Assembly (NCBI RefSeq): GCF_030812195.1
Contig: NZ_JAUSSF010000003.1
Span: forward strand, 124,001-188,000
Length of the DNA: 64,000 bases
DNA from: Chryseobacterium lathyri
Lineage (GTDB): Bacteria > Bacteroidota > Bacteroidia > Flavobacteriales > Weeksellaceae
Reading direction: 5' to 3'
A program made the translations under genes and the position numbers. A model generated the notes under the pieces. It worked only from the letters and a program-made list of their open reading frames with translations, was not told where the DNA came from and made no database searches. Every line of letters starts with the position of its first letter. Positions within the stretch are counted from its first letter, which is position 1. Below, one piece after another: positions 17,100-25,229 of the stretch.

Positions 17100-17194
17100 A
17101 TTTCAAATTTAATAAAAACTAGGAAAACAACACTTTCAAATTCTCAAATTAGCTCATTTTCAAATTGCCCGGTAAGACATTCACATTTTCTCAC

Positions 17195-17202
17195 TAAATT
17201 TG
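17195..17202 (+). promoter_or_regulatory. -7 box TAAATTTG placed for a near-leaderless mutS2 mRNA
   Basis: Perfect match to TAnnTTTG. Only four bases separate its last G from the GTG start at 17207, so transcription would begin at about the first base of the coding region. The nearest TTG upstream is 27 bases away, longer than usual, so the -33 part is weak. Confidence 0.5.
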
Positions 17203-17206
17203 CAGT

Positions 17207-19354
17207 GTGTATATAAATAAAGAAGATTTAAACGAATTAGAGTTTCCGCAATTGCTCGCGGAAATCTCTCCATTTGCGTATTCTCCGAAAACGAGAGAAA
17301 AAATTCTTCAACTTCGTCCCATGGAAATTGACGAGGCGGAACTTTCACTGAAAAAAACGTCGGAGTATCTTTCGAGTTTTGAAAGTTCAAATGCAATTCC
17401 GTTCGATGAATACGAAGATATCGAAAGTGAGCTGAAATTAATGCTGATCGAGAATTACCGTCTGGAAAACAGTGCTTTCATTAAAATAAAAACCTTAACC
17501 GAACAGATAGGAAAACTTCAGAAATTTTTCCCGACCATGCCCGAGACCTTCCCTAGTCTAATAGGTGATGTTTCTGTGCTGGAATTTAAAAAGGAAATCA
17601 TTGATAAGATTGATAAGGTCTTTAACCGTTTTGGGGAAGTAAAAAGTGATGCATCTCCTGTGTTAAAAGAACTTAGAGCTGAAATTCAACATGCTAAAAA
17701 GGCAATTCAGGAGAATTTCAACCGTGCACTGTTCAATTACGGACAAAGCGACTTTCTGGATGATATCCGCGAAACTATTATTGAAGATCAAAGGGTTTTA
17801 GCTGTAAAATCCGGGTTCAAGAAAAGGGTGGCAGGAAGAGTTTTAGGAATTTCAAAAACAGGTTCTATTACTTATATCCAGCCGGACAGCGTTGTAAAGC
17901 ATTACTTCAAACTGCGCGAAAGTGAAGAGGAAGAGAAGAAAGAGATAGATAAGATCCTTAGAAAACTGACTGCAGAACTGGCAGAATTCCAGCCCCAGCT
18001 TTGGAAATACCAGGTCTATATTTTTGACCTGGACCTTACAAGAGCGAAAGCTAAATTTGCTGAGGTTGTCAACGCAATCCTCCCGAAGATCAACCGTCAC
18101 AGAACATTAAAGCTTAAAGACGCGTACCATCCGTTGTTATGGCTGAGAAATAAAGCTGAAAACAAAACGATTCACCCTCAAAGCCTGTCATTAACGGATC
18201 ACAACAGAATTATCTGTATCTCCGGACCGAATGCAGGAGGAAAATCCATCACACTGAAAACCGTTGGGTTGCTACAGCTGATGATCCAGAGCGGAATTTT
18301 AGTTCCGGTACATCCTAGGTCCGAAATGTTCTTCTTTGAAAAGATCATGACGGATATCGGGGACAACCAGTCGATCGAAAATCACCTGTCTACCTATTCG
18401 TCAAGGCTTAAAAAAATGTCGGGGATCATCCGTGAGGCTGATGCCAATACACTTTTACTTATTGATGAATTTGGAACCGGATCAGATCCTGAACTTGGTG
18501 GTGCCCTTGCAGAGAGTTTCATGGAATATTTCTATGATAAAAAGAGTTTTGCCATCATTACCACGCATTATACAAATATCAAACTGGTGATAGAACAGCT
18601 TCCGAATGCTGAAAATGCGGCAATGCTTTTCGATGAAGAAACACTGGAACCGATGTATAAGCTGGAAGTAGGACAGGCAGGAAGCTCATTTACTTTTGAA
18701 GTAGCAGAGAAAAACAGAATTCCAAGATTTATTATTCATGCTGCTAAAAAGAAGGTAGAACATGACATTGTCAATCTTGATAAAACGATCGTAAAGCTTC
18801 AGCAGGAAAAATTTGAAGTTGAGAAACTGAAAACCGATCTTGCCGAGAGGAAAGAATCTGTGGAAGACAAGCGCGATAACCTCCAGAAGCTGAACGAGCA
18901 GCTGCAGCAAAAGCTTTTCAACTTTCAAAAATTATATGAAGAGGAACATCGAAAGCTTCAGTTTGGAAATAAGATTGAAACGTTTATCGACAGCTACGTA
19001 AAAGGTAAATCAAGAAAAGACGTTGTAAAGGATTTTGTGAAACTGCTGGAACAGGAAAAATTCAGAAAAATAGGCGCTGATAAAGATGAATCGAAGCGTC
19101 TTCAGGTTGTTAAAAGAAAGATCACGCAACAGCTTAAGAAGGAAGATGTAATCGAAAAGATTGCTGAAACCAATGAAAAGCTGGAAGAAAAACGCAAAAC
19201 CGACCGAGCCGTCTGGATGAAAGAAGGCCAGCGTGTCCGTATTCCGGGAAGTACCAGTGTAGGAACTATTGAGAAAATTTCCAAGAATAAAGTGATCGTG
19301 AACTATGGAACTTTTAAGACGACGATTAATGCGGATGAACTTGAGAGAATTTAA
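17207..19354 (+). CDS. MutS2-type DNA mismatch-binding ATPase lacking a Smr domain
   Basis: A 715-residue MutS2-family protein. The N-terminal core/clamp region (FPQLLAEISPFAYSPKTREKIL) is followed by Walker A SGPNAGGKSITLKT near residue 338 and Walker B LLIDEFGTGSDP near 418, then a long coiled coil (about 510-650) and a small KOW-like beta domain (GQRVRIPGSTSVGTIEKI). Family members usually end in an Smr endonuclease domain of about 80 residues; here the protein stops without one, so nicking activity is doubtful. MutS2 acts on branched DNA or stalled ribosomes. Starts with GTG; no ATG is available nearby. Confidence 0.88.
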   Translation: MYINKEDLNELEFPQLLAEISPFAYSPKTREKILQLRPMEIDEAELSLKKTSEYLSSFESSNAIPFDEYEDIESELKLMLIENYRLENSAFIKIKTLTEQIGKLQKFFPTMPETFPSLIGDVSVLEFKKEIIDKIDKVFNRFGEVKSDASPVLKELRAEIQHAKKAIQENFNRALFNYGQSDFLDDIRETIIEDQRVLAVKSGFKKRVAGRVLGISKTGSITYIQPDSVVKHYFKLRESEEEEKKEIDKILRKLTAELAEFQPQLWKYQVYIFDLDLTRAKAKFAEVVNAILPKINRHRTLKLKDAYHPLLWLRNKAENKTIHPQSLSLTDHNRIICISGPNAGGKSITLKTVGLLQLMIQSGILVPVHPRSEMFFFEKIMTDIGDNQSIENHLSTYSSRLKKMSGIIREADANTLLLIDEFGTGSDPELGGALAESFMEYFYDKKSFAIITTHYTNIKLVIEQLPNAENAAMLFDEETLEPMYKLEVGQAGSSFTFEVAEKNRIPRFIIHAAKKKVEHDIVNLDKTIVKLQQEKFEVEKLKTDLAERKESVEDKRDNLQKLNEQLQQKLFNFQKLYEEEHRKLQFGNKIETFIDSYVKGKSRKDVVKDFVKLLEQEKFRKIGADKDESKRLQVVKRKITQQLKKEDVIEKIAETNEKLEEKRKTDRAVWMKEGQRVRIPGSTSVGTIEKISKNKVIVNYGTFKTTINADELERI

Positions 19355-19602
19355 TGAAACAACATTTTGACCATTGTCAAATATAAATATTAAGATATGA
19401 TAGCGCTGAGTTTCTCAGTGCTATTTTTGAATTTCTAAATAACCTGAGATTTCTTTACTTTTTTGAATAATAAATAACTTTGATAGGAAGAGTTTTTACC
19501 TTTTTATGGAAATATTGATTATTTCAATCAAAATACAGTTATATTTTACTGATCAAAAAAACATTTAATTTATATATTTGAAGGATCAAAAATTTCAAAA
19601 AA

Positions 19603-20400
19603 ATGATTTCCATAAACAAAGCATTGTACCTTTCCGCTTTCAGCCTTTTTTCTCTGGCATTTGTCAAGGGACAGAATAAAGTTCCTTTTGGTGTTGTAAA
19701 AGCTGAAGAAGGCTATGCCAATGTGCGTGTCCACAAGGATGACTACAGAAAAATCGTAGACAAGATCCGGATGCGTAAAGGTGATGTATTTGTTTATGTA
19801 AAACCTGCTCCGGGAGAAACGGAATGGGTATGGATAAAATATCCTGAAAAGCAGGATGAGGAAAAACCTTTTGTGAGATATGAGAATCTTGAGAAGGAAG
19901 GAATGGTCAATAAGGAACGTATTGCTTTTATAGATCAGCTTCCTCAGTTTACTCCTTCCAAATCCAAGAATGGGAAATCACTTATTTTCACAGATAACAG
20001 CAATCAGAAAATACCGACTTCACAAAGAACCAAGGTGGTTATTGATGTTTATCCGTCGAATGCCGGCTACAGAAAGCAGGAAAAAGATGCCGACGGAAAG
20101 ATCCTTACGATAGATAAAGTAAAGCCATGGGGCATTAAGGACGGACTTCCGGAAGGGATGACAGAAATTAAATCTATCAGAGTACAGCAGCCGGGAAGAG
20201 GTTCTGTATTTGTAAGGGAAGCTATTAAAAATATGTTCCAGCCTACTATGGATTTCAACAATGTCGGAGTAACAGCTCTTGACAAAGATCATATCTATCT
20301 TTATATGATTAACGGCTCGGGAGAAAACAGATATGTCACACTTTGGACCATCAAGGAAGGACGGGTGATGAGCCAGATTATTTACAATAATCCGGAATAA
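19603..20400 (+). CDS. Secreted protein of unknown function with SH3-like N-terminal region
   Basis: A 265-residue protein with a Sec signal peptide (hydrophobic residues 5-20, then FVKGQ), so exported. Residues 28-75 (GVVKAEEGYANVRVHK and the following WVWIKYP) resemble a bacterial SH3-like repeat that in other proteins binds cell-wall or peptide ligands. The rest shows strands but no motif I recognise. A perfect -7 box TATATTTG at 19573-19580 predicts a leader of about 19 bases. Stands alone; the riboswitch promoter begins immediately after its stop codon. Confidence 0.7.
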   Translation: MISINKALYLSAFSLFSLAFVKGQNKVPFGVVKAEEGYANVRVHKDDYRKIVDKIRMRKGDVFVYVKPAPGETEWVWIKYPEKQDEEKPFVRYENLEKEGMVNKERIAFIDQLPQFTPSKSKNGKSLIFTDNSNQKIPTSQRTKVVIDVYPSNAGYRKQEKDADGKILTIDKVKPWGIKDGLPEGMTEIKSIRVQQPGRGSVFVREAIKNMFQPTMDFNNVGVTALDKDHIYLYMINGSGENRYVTLWTIKEGRVMSQIIYNNPE

Positions 20401-20433
20401 TTGCTGCTTTTCACAGTAATATTCTTATTTTTG
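20401..20433 (+). promoter_or_regulatory. Promoter for the cobalamin riboswitch transcript
   Basis: TTG at 20401-20403, a 22-base spacer, then a perfect -7 box TATTTTTG at 20426-20433. Predicted start near 20437, exactly where the riboswitch RNA should begin. The TTG abuts the stop codon of the previous gene. Confidence 0.7.
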
Positions 20434-20439
20434 CACTGA

Positions 20440-20640
20440 AAAAGTTTAACGCTAATTCATCACAGAAACTGGTTCTGCTTAACGCAGATTAAAAGGGAAC
20501 CGTGTGAAAATCACGGACTGTCGCGCAACTGTAAGTAACCGAAGTCTTTATCAAGGATCCACTGTGCAGGGCACGGGAAGGAGATAAAAGATGTTACAAG
20601 TCAGGAGACCTGCCTATTTCTTTAAACAAGAAACTTTCGC
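20440..20640 (+). promoter_or_regulatory. Cobalamin (adenosylcobalamin) riboswitch
   Basis: All main conserved blocks of the B12 riboswitch are present in order: GGGAACCGTGTG at 20495, the ACGGACTGTCGCGCAACTGTAA core ending at 20533, GAAGTC at 20541, CCACTGTGC near 20559, CACGGGAAGG ending at 20581, and AGTCAGGAGACCTGCC at 20599-20614. Possible P1 arms AAAGTTT (20441-20447) and AAACTTT (20631-20637) enclose it. Downstream are a 7-bp hairpin (CAGGAAT 20673-20679 / ATTCCTG 20687-20693) without a T-run and a weak hairpin TATTTCAT / ATGAAATA (20716-20747) touching the thioesterase start codon, so control is probably at translation. The regulated gene is an acyl-CoA thioesterase, not the usual TonB receptor or cobalamin gene. 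Confidence 0.95.
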
Positions 20641-20746
20641 GATTTGAAGTTTATTGATCTGATGGACTGCTTCAGGAATTTCTGTGATTCCTGTCACTGT
20701 TCTGTTATTTTGATCTATTTCATTTCGCATTAATTAATAATGAAAT

Positions 20747-21130
20747 ATGACTACAGAAGAAAGAATTGCAGCATCCGAAACCAGAATTTTCAAAGCGGTT
20801 TTCCCCAACACTACCAATCATTATGACACTCTTTTCGGAGGTACTGCCATGCAGCTGATGGATGAAGTAGCTTTTATCACGGCAACCCGTTTTGCAAGAA
20901 AAAGAGTGGTAACCGTAAGCAGCGATAAGATTGATTTCAAAAAACCTATTCCCGCAGGAACTATTGTGGAACTGATCGGAAAGGTTTCCTATGTCGGAAA
21001 AACAAGCATGAAAGTGAATGTAGAAATCTATACAGAGCAGATGTACTCTTATGAAAGGGAAAGAGCTATTGTGGGAGATTTTACCTTTGTGGCGATTAAT
21101 GAGTTTAAAAAGCCGATCAGAATAATGTAA
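20747..21130 (+). CDS. Acyl-CoA thioesterase (hotdog fold, YciA/BFIT type)
   Basis: A 127-residue hotdog-fold enzyme hydrolysing acyl-CoA. The helix motif HYDTLFGGTAMQLMDEVAF near residues 25-43 carries the catalytic Asp expected for this group, followed by VVTVSSDKIDFKKPIPAGTIVEL, the conserved strand pair. Shorter than YciA but complete. It is the only gene between the cobalamin riboswitch and a strong terminator, so it should be off when B12 is plentiful. A link to B12-dependent acyl-CoA metabolism (methylmalonyl-CoA mutase) is a guess. Confidence 0.9.
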   Translation: MTTEERIAASETRIFKAVFPNTTNHYDTLFGGTAMQLMDEVAFITATRFARKRVVTVSSDKIDFKKPIPAGTIVELIGKVSYVGKTSMKVNVEIYTEQMYSYERERAIVGDFTFVAINEFKKPIRIM

Positions 21131-21132
21131 AT

Positions 21133-21171
21133 AAATAGTTTCGGGCGGCCTTTGGCCGCCCGAAACTATTT
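21133..21171. terminator. Strong bidirectional terminator
   Basis: Eighteen-base perfect stem AAATAGTTTCGGGCGGCC (21133-21150) and its complement (21154-21171) with a 3-base loop, in the convergent gap between the thioesterase and HD genes. Very GC-rich core in AT-rich surroundings. Confidence 0.9.
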
Positions 21172-21283
21172 ATAATATATAAAATAATTGTATTAAAAAT
21201 TCTATTAGGTCTGATAAGTGAAACGCCCTTGTTTATCTTAAAAAAACAGCAATTTAAAAATCTTAGTCTCTCTTTGTGATAAT

Positions 21284-21874
21284 CTACCGAACCACCTTGT
21301 CAGTATCCAGACTTCTGATCAGTAATGTTTCAAAAGCCTCTCCCATCTCATCTGATGCCCTCCTAATAGCATTTTCCAGCATGTTTCTGATCTGCTTTTC
21401 AGTAACGCCGGCTTCCGTCCAGCTTTTTCCTGAAGTGTGAGAATTCAAGATAAATGGCATGATACGGTCAATGGAGCAGGCAAAAATAGCATCCGGTGTC
21501 TTTTCTTCTTCAAATTCAAGCCATAGCTCAAGAAATTCTGTGCGCAAAGGCTCATCCAGGATTCCAAAAATTTTCTGCGCTGAAACCTTTTCCCTTTCGA
21601 ATTTTCCTATCATTGCCTTTTCATCAAAAAGGAAAGTGTCTCCTGCCTCTATCTCAACTAAATCATGAATGGAAAGCATTCTTATTACCCTTAAAAGATC
21701 AATATCCGCACAGTTTTTAGCGTATGGATAAAGGATTTGCGCCAAAATAATGATCTGCCATGAGTGTTCGGCAGTATTTTCCCTTCTGGAATCATCGGCA
21801 TTATAGTTTCTTCTTTGTACGTTTTTCAGGGCATCAACTGCCAGGATAAAATCGATTTCCTTCTGTATCTTCAT
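21284..21874 (-). CDS. HD-domain phosphohydrolase (HDDC2/YfbR-like)
   Basis: A 196-residue HD-superfamily protein. Metal ligands are visible as ENTAEHSWQ (His near residue 37), SIHDLVEIEAGD (HD pair near 70-71) and a later Asp in ACSIDRIMPF. This arrangement matches the HDDC2/YfbR 5'-deoxynucleotidase group, which dephosphorylates deoxynucleoside monophosphates. Substrate is inferred. It lies 18 bases downstream of a secreted-protein gene on the same strand. Confidence 0.85.
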   Translation of the reverse strand: MKIQKEIDFILAVDALKNVQRRNYNADDSRRENTAEHSWQIIILAQILYPYAKNCADIDLLRVIRMLSIHDLVEIEAGDTFLFDEKAMIGKFEREKVSAQKIFGILDEPLRTEFLELWLEFEEEKTPDAIFACSIDRIMPFILNSHTSGKSWTEAGVTEKQIRNMLENAIRRASDEMGEAFETLLIRSLDTDKVVR

Positions 21875-21892
21875 TTTTATTATACTCTTATA

Positions 21893-22576
21893 TTAATATT
21901 GGGATGATTTTTTAATTACCCATTTGTTGTTGATCTTTTCTCTTATGGTTACTTTTGGCGGTTCTTCACTCAAATCTCCAATTTTTTCATAAACCAGATC
22001 TAAACCTTTATTGGGAATCACCTGATATTTGTAGGTGTAATGTAAAGAAGCCCCGGATCTGGCATAAGTGGTTAATCGTTTTCGCTTGGGATCCACCTCA
22101 AACATTCCCTGGTAGGAACTGGCAATCTCAGTAAGTTCTTTACTCAGGACAAATTGTTTCTTCGTGGAATTAAAAACATACACATCAAAGGAAGCACTGC
22201 CATAGTTTCCGCCACTCCCGTTTCTTATCGCTACATCTTCCGTACCGTCAAAGTTGAAATCTCCAAAAACCACAGGATCATCGTGGACCATTCCGTGAGT
22301 TAGTGTTATTATATTGGTATTTGATGCTTTTACCTCTTTATCAAAATACATGACAAAATCTCCAGAAGCAAGAGTCTGTAGCTTACCTCCGCTTTTACTG
22401 AATAGTATGATATCAGCTTTATTTCTACAGGCATCAGCTTGGCATTCTTCAACTGTAATCTCTGCATTATATTTCTTGGATGCATCTTCAATGGCAAAGC
22501 GATATTGTCCGAAGCACAAAGGGCCGAGCAGCAGCAATGCATATAAAGATCGGCAAAATAGAAATGTATTGGTCAT
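21893..22576 (-). CDS. Secreted protein, XAC2610-like (FG-GAP-type motif)
   Basis: A 227-residue exported protein when started at the ATG at 22576 (MTNTFLFCRSL; an alternative ATG is at 22588). The open frame runs further to 22678, but a perfect -7 box TATTTTTG (complement 22608-22615) predicts transcription starting near 22604, which excludes the longer form. After the signal peptide the middle has VFGDFNFDGTEDVAIRNGSGG, a DxNxDGxxD calcium-binding or FG-GAP-like loop shared with XAC2610-type proteins. No enzymatic motif. Possibly co-transcribed with the HD gene. Confidence 0.65.
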   Translation of the reverse strand: MTNTFLFCRSLYALLLLGPLCFGQYRFAIEDASKKYNAEITVEECQADACRNKADIILFSKSGGKLQTLASGDFVMYFDKEVKASNTNIITLTHGMVHDDPVVFGDFNFDGTEDVAIRNGSGGNYGSASFDVYVFNSTKKQFVLSKELTEIASSYQGMFEVDPKRKRLTTYARSGASLHYTYKYQVIPNKGLDLVYEKIGDLSEEPPKVTIREKINNKWVIKKSSQY

Positions 22577-22751
22577 TTGGAGTAACATTAATTTTAAAAA
22601 TCCATAACAAAAATACGAATCATCAGTCAAAATTTGCCATTTTTTTGATTGATTTTCAATTGATTCTCGTTTACTCAAATTTTCAATTAAAATTTATCAC
22701 ATTGAAAATCAATTAATTAAACTATTTATTTAAAAAATTTACTACTTTGTA

Positions 22752-22783
22752 TTGCATATTACCATTTTAATTACATATCTTTG
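22752..22783 (+). promoter_or_regulatory. Promoter for the PadR-PspC operon
   Basis: TTG at 22752-22754, a 21-base spacer and a perfect -7 box TATCTTTG at 22776-22783. Predicted start near 22787, leaving a leader of about 76 bases before the PadR ATG, room for autoregulation. Confidence 0.65.
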
Positions 22784-22862
22784 TAATATAAAATCGGAAT
22801 AAGGTTTATCTAGCTAGGAACATTATTCTGAAACTATAACTAATTAACAAAACTTATTAAAG

Positions 22863-23192
22863 ATGAATACTGAAAATACCAAAGCGCAAATGCGCAAAGG
22901 AATTCTGGAATTCTGTATTTTAAGTCTCATCAACCATCGTGAAATGTATGTTTCCGACCTTATCGATGAACTTAAAAAAGGAAAACTGGATGTAGTGGAA
23001 GGAACCCTCTATCCTCTCCTTACAAGACTGAAAAATGGCGAGTTCCTTTCCTACAGATGGGAAGAATCTACAGGAGGACCACCAAGAAAATACTACCAGA
23101 TTACAGAAAAAGGAAAGCTTTTCTTGGACGAACTTCAAAATACCTGGGCAGAACTGACAGCGTCAGTAAACCAAATTACTCAAAAAATTTAA
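22863..23192 (+). CDS. PadR family transcriptional regulator
   Basis: A 109-residue winged-helix DNA-binding protein. The family pattern is clear: RKGILEFCILSLINHREMYVSDLIDEL, then VVEGTLYPLLTRLKNGEFLSYRWEES near residues 45-65 (recognition helix and wing) and GGPPRKYYQITEKGKLFL. PadR proteins are usually repressors of their own operon and respond to small molecules or envelope stress. The next gene, a PspC-domain protein, starts 11 bases downstream, a pairing common in Bacteroidota. Confidence 0.93.
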   Translation: MNTENTKAQMRKGILEFCILSLINHREMYVSDLIDELKKGKLDVVEGTLYPLLTRLKNGEFLSYRWEESTGGPPRKYYQITEKGKLFLDELQNTWAELTASVNQITQKI

Positions 23193-23203
23193 AAAACAAA
23201 GCT

Positions 23204-24919
23204 ATGAACAAGACACTCTCAATAGGACTCGCAGGTTTTTCTTTCACTATAGAAGAACACGCATATATAAAGCTAAGCGATTACCTGAATGCACTGAGAA
23301 GCTCATTGGATGCTTCAGAGGAGGAGGAGGTAATGCATGATATAGAAATAAGAATGGTAGAAATCTTCAGAGATTCTTTAGGAAAACGTGAAGTTGTAAA
23401 TGATTCTGATGTAGAAAGAGTAATTGCTCAGATTGGTTCTCCTGAAAAGATCGAAGAGCAGGAAGAAGCTTATTTTTCTGAGAAAAACTCTAAAAAAACC
23501 CATACTTCAGGTACTGAATATACAGATAAAAAGCAATTATTCCGTGATCCTGAAAGACAAAAGATCGCAGGAGTATGTGCAGGACTTGCTCATTATGTAG
23601 GAATGGACATTACCGCGATGAGAGCTATCTGGCTGGGAATCTTTGTACTGGGGATCTTCACAGCAGCTATTTCTTCTTCACTGATTGGACTTCTTTATGT
23701 AATTCTCTGGATCGTACTTCCAAAAGCAGAAACAGCTGCAGATTTCCTGAAAATGAAGGGAAAGCCTATGAACTTCGACAATCTTAAGAATGAGTCTAAT
23801 AAATTGGTTCAGTTTGCCAATGAATCTACTCAGAGAGTTGGAGAAATTTACATCGAAAACAAACCTTATATCAATAATGCAGGGAGCGGAATCTGGAATG
23901 TAATAAGATATATATTAGGAGCGATTTTTGGAGTTTTAGCATTTTTAATGCTTATTAGTTCATTTGTGGTATTTGCATTTATGGGAAATAACGATTTTCC
24001 TCCTATAAATCATATGAATTATTTGTTTGATGACGGAAACATGAAATATGTACTGATGGCTATGATCATTATCGGAAGTTTAATTCCTGCAATGATATTT
24101 GCCCTGTTAAGTATCAAATTAATTTCACCAAAAACGAAATTAAGAAATACAGGATGGGTTTTGGGAGCACTATTCCTTGGACTGATCGCAGTATCCACTT
24201 ATTTCGGAATCAACATGGCGAAAAAAGAAATGTTCCTGAAAGGACACAAGGAAGATACGGAAGAGATTTCCATCAATACAACTTCTGATAGCTTATATGT
24301 CGATATGAAACAGATATCAATTCCACAAAACTTTACAGGGTACGATGATGATCTTTATTCTGACAAAGTATCTGTGTTTGAAAAAGACTGGATACATGTA
24401 GACGTTACGAGAAAATCGGATATTAAAACACCTTACCTGATTATTAAGAAGGAAGCTAAAGGATACAATCTTCCTCTTAACGTAAACGTTCCGGTAGAAA
24501 TTGTTAACAACAAAGTGATTCTTCCAAATTATATTAAATATCCTTATGAACACAGATTCAGAGATTACAGTATTGATTACGAACTGGTAGTTCCTCAAAA
24601 TATGATTGTCCTTCCAGTAAAAAAAGACGGAATCAATTTTAACGGAGATCTGAACGGAGACGGAATCAACGACAGTGATCAGGAAAAAGATGAAGACGGA
24701 AAAATCAGAATCGAAAAGAACAAAATTTCTGTAAACGGCTCTACCATAGAATATAACTCTGATGACAAAGACAGCATCATCATCAATGGGAAAAAAGTTC
24801 CGAATTCCCAAGCCGATCAAGTAATTGATTCCATGAAGTCTACACTTAAAAAGGCTAACAAAAATGTAGATATCAAAATTAAAGACGGAAAAGACGAAAT
24901 TTCCATACAAACTAAATAA
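23204..24919 (+). CDS. PspC domain-containing membrane protein
   Basis: A 571-residue protein, started at the ATG at 23204 (MNKTLSIGLAGFSF) just after the PadR stop; the frame reads further back but overlaps PadR. The N-terminal 90 residues are a soluble HAAS-like domain with a DIEIRMVEIF helix. The PspC domain follows (LFRDPERQKIAGVCAGLAHYVGMDI, then IWLGIFVLGIF) near residues 107-175, with further membrane helices to about residue 335. The C-terminal third is extracytoplasmic and Asp/Lys-rich with NGDLNGDGINDSDQEKDEDG, a calcium-loop-like stretch. Probably part of an envelope-stress response with PadR. Confidence 0.88.
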   Translation: MNKTLSIGLAGFSFTIEEHAYIKLSDYLNALRSSLDASEEEEVMHDIEIRMVEIFRDSLGKREVVNDSDVERVIAQIGSPEKIEEQEEAYFSEKNSKKTHTSGTEYTDKKQLFRDPERQKIAGVCAGLAHYVGMDITAMRAIWLGIFVLGIFTAAISSSLIGLLYVILWIVLPKAETAADFLKMKGKPMNFDNLKNESNKLVQFANESTQRVGEIYIENKPYINNAGSGIWNVIRYILGAIFGVLAFLMLISSFVVFAFMGNNDFPPINHMNYLFDDGNMKYVLMAMIIIGSLIPAMIFALLSIKLISPKTKLRNTGWVLGALFLGLIAVSTYFGINMAKKEMFLKGHKEDTEEISINTTSDSLYVDMKQISIPQNFTGYDDDLYSDKVSVFEKDWIHVDVTRKSDIKTPYLIIKKEAKGYNLPLNVNVPVEIVNNKVILPNYIKYPYEHRFRDYSIDYELVVPQNMIVLPVKKDGINFNGDLNGDGINDSDQEKDEDGKIRIEKNKISVNGSTIEYNSDDKDSIIINGKKVPNSQADQVIDSMKSTLKKANKNVDIKIKDGKDEISIQTK

Positions 24920-25091
24920 TTAACTTCAGAGAGTGCAGAAGGTGTGAATGGAAGGCAACCGTTTGAAATTCACACTCTTCTTCTCTCAGAAATTAGAAAA
25001 ATATTATTATTTAGTTCGCTATATAAAAAAAATGTTATACATTCGTGTAGTTAAAAAATAATTAACCAAATCATTAAAAAACACCTTAACC

Positions 25092-25154
25092 ATGGTACAA
25101 GTTGCACTAGAAATTGTAATGAAAATCGTAGATTTAATCAGCGGTTTGTTTTAA
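25092..25154 (+). CDS. Candidate 20-residue amphipathic micropeptide
   Basis: ATG frame encoding MVQVALEIVMKIVDLISGLF. Polar residues Q3, E7, K11, D14 and S17/G18 fall on one face of a helix and all others are hydrophobic, the pattern of phenol-soluble modulins, delta-haemolysin or TisB-like peptides. A one-mismatch -7 box TACATTCG at 25038-25045 lies upstream, and a strong terminator begins 26 bases after the stop codon, so a short dedicated transcript is likely. No homologue is recognised. It could instead be a chance frame in a small regulatory RNA. Confidence 0.4.
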   Translation: MVQVALEIVMKIVDLISGLF

Positions 25155-25180
25155 GAGCGATAATATTTCAATATATTTGT

Positions 25181-25207
25181 AAAGTATAACCTGTTTGGTT
25201 ATACTTT
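25181..25207 (+). terminator. Rho-independent terminator after the micropeptide frame
   Basis: Eleven-base perfect stem AAAGTATAACC / GGTTATACTTT, 5-base loop TGTTT, followed by further T. Lies 22 bases before the acyltransferase ATG, so that gene must have its own start or depend on read-through. Confidence 0.8.
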
Positions 25208-25229
25208 TTTGTTTTTAATCTAAAGATAT

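Larger units (their letters stand above)
24920..25229 (+). other. 310-base intergenic region with a possible micropeptide gene
   Basis: Contains an imperfect inverted repeat at about 24928-24993 (GTGTGAAT / ATTCACAC centre) that may end the PspC transcript, a -7-like box TACATTCG at 25038-25045 (one mismatch), the 20-codon frame at 25092-25154 and a clear terminator at 25181-25207. Confidence 0.55.

Noticed and set aside
24317-24910. 197-codon minus-strand frame
   Set aside because: Antisense to the 3' part of the PspC gene; Phe/Val/Ile-rich composition is what the complement of a Lys/Asp/Asn-rich gene gives.
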